This document shows positions 58,201 to 64,000 of a stretch of DNA of 64,000 nucleotides, piece by piece (positions within the stretch are counted from its first letter, which is position 1; each line of letters begins with the position of its first letter). A program made the translations under genes and the position numbers. Source of the DNA: Membranipora membranacea (taxonomy: Eukaryota > Bryozoa > Gymnolaemata > Cheilostomatida > Membraniporidae); the NCBI GenBank assembly GCA_914767715.1, contig OU612070.1, positions 9,689,501-9,753,500 of the forward strand, given 5' to 3'. The notes below the pieces were generated by a model. That model did no database searches. It saw only the letters and a list, made by a program, of their open reading frames with translations, and was not told where the DNA came from.

Positions 58201-59804
58201 TTGAGCCTGTGTAAAATGTGGAATTTTTTTAGAAAAAGGTTGCCCACCTATGCTCTAGATCAATATTGATCCATTTGCTTAAATTCGGAGTTGTTTTTCC
58301 TCCAATGGACAGGGGAGCAACTCCGAATACAGACAAATGAATCAAATATATGTTCACTCTGACCAGTGAACCATGCTCTGTTCCTGAGTGTTTTTACTTC
58401 TGTAATGACGGGCAATAAAAGTGCAATCTCCTACCTTGAGAAAATAACTATTCATTAAATAGGTTGGGACCTCGACTAAATGCATAACCGCCTAGAAATA
58501 TATTCAACTGACCATTTCGAGCATAGAGGTTAATGTAAGGCTAAGGTTCCTAACCGACACAAGTATGAGAACTGCAGTATGCAATCAAATACTTTATATA
58601 TACTGGAATTTTCCATGACAGCCAAGCAATATTTTCGTGCTCTGTCAAACTTCTACAGGCCAAACCAAACATACTTGCCAACCTGTACGCATAAAGCGGT
58701 TTATGAACGCTTATTTGACACTAATTGCAAAACGCTAGCTGTACGCATATATGGTTTTTCAAACACCTGTTCATCTATTTAGGTAATCAAAAACGCATCT
58801 TTAGCAAAGGTTATAAATACTCATTGTCTTTAGTGTTTGCTTCTCATTGTTTCTTGTCATTGTTGATTGATAGTCTAAACAATTAGTAGCTCCCTTGGTC
58901 AAAAACTCTGATCTTGCCTTCAGAAAGCCATTGTGTTGATTTTATAGTGGACTTTTTACCTGGTCAAGTCTTAAATGAGTCAACTAACAACTTTTATATA
59001 ATGAGAGTAACAAAGTTGCCCACCTCCTTGTTTAGGTGGGATAACTCAGAACTCCTGCCCCAGTGTTTCAAGGGCAACCAAGACAGGCTAGGTTTCAAAC
59101 AACTTCTCATTGATTGTGGCCTTATGCCTAAAAAGATATATATTACACATTAATTTCGACCCCCATCTCGCATTTTGTAATCTTGATATTCAAGTATGTA
59201 GGCACAATATATTTCAAAATAGTGGCCATTCAGCATTAAGCATGTAGCTTCCAAAGCCGTTTCTAGACATAATCATCTTAGCTGTATTGGTGTTAACTCC
59301 TTTTTCAAGTGCTTTATTTTCAAAAAAAAACGCTGAACGGTGACCTTTGGAAATTCGAATAAAAATTTTCGTTAATATCATAGTAATTTGTTATTTTTTG
59401 CAAATCTGTCACCTTGAACAAGAAATGCAGATGAGTATCAACAAGATTTCATGTTACAAATGCTCCTGCTTTATCGCTGAACTGTTCCAGATTGCATCTA
59501 ATTTTACAGGCATTCGCAAAAAACTTCCCCGTTGCGGAGGGGTGCCAGCACCCCTCCCACACCCACCCTGCCCTTTTCCATACACATGCAAAACTTCACA
59601 AGATTTTTTAAATTAGTATTTCTGTTGAGCTGAAGTTCCTTGCAACACACCACAGCTTTTACAAATAAATCTGTTTTAGTTTGTACATAGTTGTTACTCC
59701 GGTTCCGATTTTTTACCTGAAAGATATGTTGCGCTTAATTGTGTTGAGCCTGTGTAAAATGTGCAATTTTTTTAGAAAAAAGGTTGCCCACCTATGCTCT
59801 AGAT
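54554..59804. repeat. tandem array of about 1.55-kb units including most of hAT element 2
   Basis: Unit starts at GATTGTGGCCTTATGCC: 54554, 56019, 57570 and 59112, giving units of 1465, 1551 and 1542 bp and a partial fourth. Each unit holds the right part of hAT element 2, the CTCTAGAT site, then CAATATTGATCCATTTGCTT and about 800 bp of flank ending CTTCTCATT. Unit 1 differs by a deletion of about 80 bp near 55730. The copies are nearly identical, so the array is young. The duplication junction falls about 60 bp inside the transposon, so only unit 1 keeps the left hAT end. Confidence 0.9.
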
Positions 59805-60320
59805 CAGGGGTGCCCAACCTTTTCTCTCACATGAGCCATTTCAAAAATCAATTAAACCAAATGAGCTGACCACGTCGCGTGTAGACAACATGGAAACAGG
59901 CAGTGATATATATGTATCATATTCATTCATGTATAAGTGTTGGCAAAAATTCCAAGGGAAAGTCATCGTGTGAGATTATGCGCGTAGCGCGAAAAAATTT
60001 TTGAGGCAATTTCTTGTCATATAAGGCGCCCTGGAGTTTTCTAAGCATTTTAAGCATTTTGCAAATTTTTGTAAGCATTTTGGAAAATTTAGGTTGGCAA
60101 GTCTGCAAGAAGACAACTCTACACAAATATTACAATGCAGGCACCCAGTACAATGAACTTGTATACACTATACATACATTTAGTGTGCATTGTACATGCA
60201 TGAATTGAATGCATGAAATTCGCGCCAAAAAGCGCGTGAAATTTGCAAATATTAAAATGAGCCACCCAAAAAGCCAAAATGAGCCGAGGTGGCTCATGAG
60301 CCATAGGTTGGGCACTCCTG
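59805..60320. mobile_element. hAT element 3, 516 bp, target duplication CTCTAGAT
   Basis: Begins CAGGGGTGCCCAACCTTTTC; the right end read inward is CAGGAGTGCCCAACCTATGG. Flanked by CTCTAGAT at 59797-59804 and 60321-60328, and the left copy is also the right duplication of the hAT-2-derived unit. The ends differ from elements 1, 2 and 4, so it is another family. The interior has CGCGTAGCGCG and GCGCGTGAAATT words. Confidence 0.85.
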
Positions 60321-60328
60321 CTCTAGAT

Positions 60329-61171
60329 CATGGGTAGGCAACCTTTTCTTGAAAAAGGCCACATTTTACGCAGGTTCAACTCAAAAGGCCGCAAAATATC
60401 CTTCAGGGATAAAATTGAAACTAGAGTAACAATTTTGGCATTTCCTAGTTTGTTAAAACTAAAACGATCTGTGTAAAGATTGCAGTATGTTGCAAGAACC
60501 GTCAACTAAGCATTCATTTTACCTCATGATTTGATTTTGTGCATGTCTGAATCCCTGTGTTTCATGTTTAAGTGTCAAAAGGTTCATAACGGGACAGTTG
60601 TGATGGAGAAGAAAGTATTTCGCGCAGCGAAATTTTTTTTTGAAATCTTTCGCGCCCTGTCATAATTTTCCTCTTACAGCGGCCTACCCTGCAAGGGGAA
60701 ACTTTTTTGCAAATGGTTGTGAAATGAAAGGCAATATCGAACATTTCAGCCATAATGCAGGAGCACTTGTAACAAAGAGACTTTTTGTTGACAATCTTTC
60801 GTCCGGTTTTGCAAAAATTACTAATCAATATTATTATGTGAGTGAACTTTGTATATTTAACATCCAAAGGTCACTGTTTTATGTTATTTCGAAAAAAAAA
60901 CAACTTGAGAAAGTCGTAGGCACCAGTACCACAGAGATGATGATTTCGTGTAGAGTGGTTGGGGAAGCTTTGCTACATGCATAATACAGAATGGCCACTA
61001 TTTTGGAATATCTTGTACTCACAGAGCGCTATGCATAATTGGTTGGCCACATAACGAAAGAGGAATTGAAATTGATGTGTAATAACTTTTTAGGCATAAG
61101 GCCACAAATAGGCCACAAAATATTACCCATTAGGCCGCACTGGCAAAAAGGCCGCAGGTTGCCCACAGCTG
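60329..61171. mobile_element. hAT element 4, 843 bp, opposite orientation, target duplication CTCTAGAT
   Basis: Begins CATGGGTAGGCAACCTTTTC and ends GGCCGCAGGTTGCCCACAGC then TG. Read in reverse these are the left and right ends of hAT element 1, so it belongs to that family, inverted and internally deleted. Flanked by CTCTAGAT at 60321-60328 and 61172-61179. The interior includes a TTTCGCGCAGCGAAA palindrome. ORFs are not recognised as genes. Confidence 0.85.
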
Positions 61172-61179
61172 CTCTAGAT

Positions 61180-61294
61180 CAATATTGATCCATTTGCTTA
61201 AATTCGGAGTTGTTTTTCCTCCAATGGACAGGGGAGCAACTCCAAATACAGACAAATGAATCGTATATATGTTCATTCTGACCAGTGAACCATG
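61180..61294. repeat. left flank piece of the disrupted fourth array unit
   Basis: Continues the array sequence after the CTCTAGAT site (CAATATTGATCCATTTGCTT to GACCAGTGAACCATG) and then breaks off at CATG. The rest of the unit resumes at 63154. Confidence 0.85.
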
Positions 61295-62666
61295 AGTGAA
61301 CTAAGCTATGATCTGTCCAACTGAGCCGAATAGTTTTGCTCCTTTTCGGTGGTCTCTGATCTTATCAGTTCTGGTTTAAAACATCCAATCACTGTTCCTC
61401 ATCGTGTCATTGACCATTTCGTTGAATGTTTTCTTTTCACTGAACTTTAGCCAATAGCCAATAGACAATAACTCAGAATCACGAGATGAGCTTTATATAA
61501 AATGTGCCGTCTAGGAAAAGTTTCAGTATGTACTTCAACCATTTACTGATGTGTTGAACCTTAAAGGGTAAGCATTCTTCCTATGGCTAGAAGTTATAAA
61601 TTGAATTGAATCATAGTTTTATTATTTTAATATTAATTTTTTTCTTTTTTATTGTTTATAATGTAGGCGCAATGTACAAATGTATTCTATCCCTGCAATT
61701 ATTCAGATTAATATGTGGTTAATTCTATCAAGGGTTCAAAAGTGTTGGCAAATGTGACACTAATATGATAAGTTTAACATCTCAACTTCTGGATTGTTAA
61801 CAAAGTGCATTTCCAGATGTTAGGGCTTAGAACTGAGATAATTATGGTAACGAGGACTTCAAATTACAGTTGAAAAGAATTTTAAAAGTATTTTATGTGT
61901 CCAAAACCTTAATTACTTCTGTTCAAAGAAACACGCTGTGTCTAATTGCGGGATTAAACTTATATTTAGTTCCGTAAAGTTTGGAATGAGAGACATAATA
62001 TCCCCTAGCTCTAGAGGCTTCCGGTTCTTTTTAGGATCTTGCTGTCTTATGCGGCTTGCATTCTAAAAGTAAGGAACACATCCACATTTGCAATCACTTG
62101 TGTTCATAAAGTGGCGGCTTGCCTATTGTTGTGCATTATTGGTAGCTCTTTGGTTAATCTCTACAAGAGATTATTGCATAAACATGAAATAGTGGTAATC
62201 TGGAAGCAATCTTGTCAGTTGATTAATTGTATGCATTGAATAATGAGCACCAAGGTTTTGTCATAAAAAGAACCGATCAATGTTCACCCTCATTGATCGC
62301 CTGACTGGTTTTGCATGTGTAAATCGAATGTTACATTATGGTCTATGATGTCATGATACAGTGTTGATCGAAACAGGGCGCGGAGTTTCCAAATGGTCTT
62401 TCGTTGGTTATATGCCCCTGCGCATTTATGTTTTGCCTGCTAGGGTGGGACATTACACTTATATAAACGAAAAACACTCTGATGGAGAAATCTGACAAAG
62501 ACATCTGCCTGAAAAAATCTGCAGCGCAAACGCACCTGTAACCATGGGAGTTGGTTGGGGGATCCTTCATTGCATTTATTTGTTTATCATTCTATTTTTG
62601 TATGTCATCAATATTTTTACCAATTGACAAATTGTTTTTTAGAGAAGACTCAAACTAATTATAACT
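61295..62666. other. 5' flank of the monooxygenase gene
   Basis: No repeat match within the window. Should contain the promoter of the plus-strand gene beginning at 62667, but I see no clear TATA box or initiator. Short ORFs are not supported. Confidence 0.5.
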
Positions 62667-62842
62667 ATGAAGAAGGAAGTAGCCATTATCGGAGCCGGGG
62701 CAGCTGGCCTGGCAGCAATGAGGTCTCTACTCAAGTACGAGAACGAGCTCAATGTCACAGCCTTTGAGATCAGCAATGTGGTTGGAGGCCTGTGGGTTAA
62801 CAGGAATCCCTGCAGGAGAAACAGTATGTACGATACTCTCAG
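62667..62842 (+). CDS. flavin-containing monooxygenase, first coding exon (partial gene)
   Basis: 58 codons plus two bases from ATG to a good donor (CTCAG|GTGAGC). The peptide starts [21 protein letters not shown]9, G11 and G14 form the GxGxxG FAD-binding dinucleotide fold, the next strand ends in FE (Glu contacting the FAD ribose), and VVGGLW is the usual GGxW turn. SMYDTL matches the start of the YxxLRTN segment of FMOs. These enzymes use FAD, NADPH and oxygen to oxygenate soft nucleophiles such as amines and sulfides. The remaining exons, including the NADPH site and FMO signature, should lie to the right of the window. Intron 1 contains the displaced half of array unit 4. Confidence 0.87.
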
Positions 62843-63153
62843 GTGAGCTCCGGCCAACTCTGGAAAAATTTGTTTGAATTTTGAATTGGCCCCCCCTCAA
62901 GCGGCGGCCTTGACTTAGAGCGACCCTAAATGCAGGAAAATGTGATCAAACTTTATCTAGACAATTATGTGTTATGCCCACTCAAAATAATCCTAACTCC
63001 TTCAAAAATGCTTAGCAGTTTTGAAAAGTGCAACAAAGTCAAATGTGACCAACCTTTTCAATAAAGACGTATACAGCGTTCCAAAACGACACACACCTAC
63101 TGGGCACTATTGTGATATTTTGACCACATTAATCACCTAAAATACATAATACT

Positions 63154-63698
63154 CATGCTCTGTTCCTGAGTGTTTTTACTTCTGTAATGACGGGCAATAA
63201 AAGTGCAATCTCCTACCTTGAGAAAATAACTATTCATTAAATAGGTTGGGACCTCGACTAAATGCATAACCGCCTAGAAATATATTCAACTGACCATTTC
63301 GAGCATAGAGGTTAATGTAAGGCTAAGGTTCCTAACCGACACAAGTATGAGAACTGCAGTATGCAATCAAATACTTTATATATACTGGAATTTTCCATGA
63401 CAGCCAAGCAATATTTTCGTGCTCGGTCAAACTTCTACAGGCCAAACCATACTTGCCAACCTGTAGCGGTTTATGAACGCTTATTTGACACTAATTGAGT
63501 TTTAAACGCAAAACGCTAGCTGTACGCATGTATGGTTTTTCAAACACCTGTCCATCTAATTAGGTAATCAAAAACGCATCTTTAGTGTTTGCTTCTCATT
63601 GTTTCTTGTCATTGTTGATTGATAGTCTAAACAATTAGTAGCTCCCTTGGTCAAAAACTCTGGTCTTGCCTTCAGAAATCCATTGTGTTGATTTTATC
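63154..63698. repeat. right part of the fourth array unit, in intron 1 of the monooxygenase gene
   Basis: From CATGCTCTGTTCCTGAGTG onward it follows the array unit nearly base for base to GATTTTAT, then diverges. Together with 61180-61294 it makes most of a fourth unit split by about 1.86 kb. Confidence 0.88.
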
Positions 63699-64000
63699 AC
63701 AGAGTAAGGATAAACAGAGGGGACACTTCAATGATCGTTATAATACCTGCGGTTTTTATCCATTGGGGGAAATTCATCAATTTGGCCACCTGCCAATTTC
63801 AGAATATATATAAGTTACAGTGGAGTTTTGTCATGCAGACATAGCCACCTTTGATAGGTCATAATTCATTCTGCATTTATCCTAAAGACTGATTTCCAAC
63901 TTTTCTGAAATTTCCAATCTTCAAGCTATACACCATATTATTGTCATTTTTTGCTAGGATACATAGGCTATGAGTAATCCAGGCTTTTAAAATGAGTTTT
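63699..64000. other. monooxygenase intron 1 to window end
   Basis: No feature recognised. The next exon is not in the window. Confidence 0.5.

Noticed and set aside
54784-59616. Four nearly identical 89-residue ORFs starting MEIRIKIFVNIIVI in successive array units
   Set aside because: They lie in hAT-2-derived DNA, start inside the element, have no family motif, and identity follows from the recent tandem duplication rather than protein conservation.

Overview
The window is AT-rich animal nuclear DNA. Genes are small exons separated by kilobase introns, with GT-AG junctions whose reading phases match, and secreted cysteine-rich proteins are prominent. Non-LTR retrotransposons, a Ty3-type relic and many families of DNA transposon are present. 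The protein families (pentraxin, PAN/apple, prokineticin-like peptide, flavin monooxygenase, P2X7-tail domain, Kolobok-type transposase) suggest an invertebrate metazoan, perhaps marine. I cannot name a species. No bacterial operon, CRISPR array, rRNA or convincing tRNA was seen.

Layout. 0-7 kb: no gene recognised; an RTE-like LINE tail and small repeats. 7.2-8.5 kb (minus): a two-exon secreted cysteine-rich protein. 11.3-15.7 kb (minus): a six-exon secreted pentraxin fused to a C-terminal PAN/apple domain. 16.2 kb: a decayed cysteine-rich exon. 17.3-20.1 kb (minus): a complete three-exon secreted peptide with the ten-cysteine colipase/prokineticin pattern. 20.7-21.0 kb: a LINE tail. 26.4-27.4 kb (minus): two phase-compatible exons of a possible asparaginase-like enzyme. 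28.7-31.1 kb: a terminal-inverted-repeat (TIR) transposon with a 9-bp target duplication. 31.6-34.0 kb: two LINE relics.

34.4-45.6 kb is bounded by matching inverted repeats and a target duplication. It looks like an 11.1-kb transposon or insertion scaffold, now filled with LINE, Ty3 and foldback debris. Just beyond it lies a P2X7-tail-domain ORF, partly tandem-duplicated, facing a broken Kolobok-like transposase gene at 47.9-49.2 kb.

49.9-64 kb is a hAT-rich zone. A 3.9-kb hAT carrying a SAP-like ORF, a 0.74-kb relative, a tandem array of about 1.55-kb units that starts inside that relative, and two further hAT elements sit end to end. All elements use the same palindromic target, CTCTAGAT/ATCTAGAG. 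Exon 1 of a flavin-containing monooxygenase lies inside the disrupted last array unit and runs off the right edge.

The three secreted-protein genes are all on the minus strand within 13 kb and each opens with a small signal-peptide exon. They would act outside the cell, but nothing here shows that they work together. The most unusual structures are the serial hAT insertions, the array that starts inside a transposon, the pentraxin-PAN fusion, and the convergent P2X7-tail/Kolobok pair. All splice models are by eye, without transcripts.
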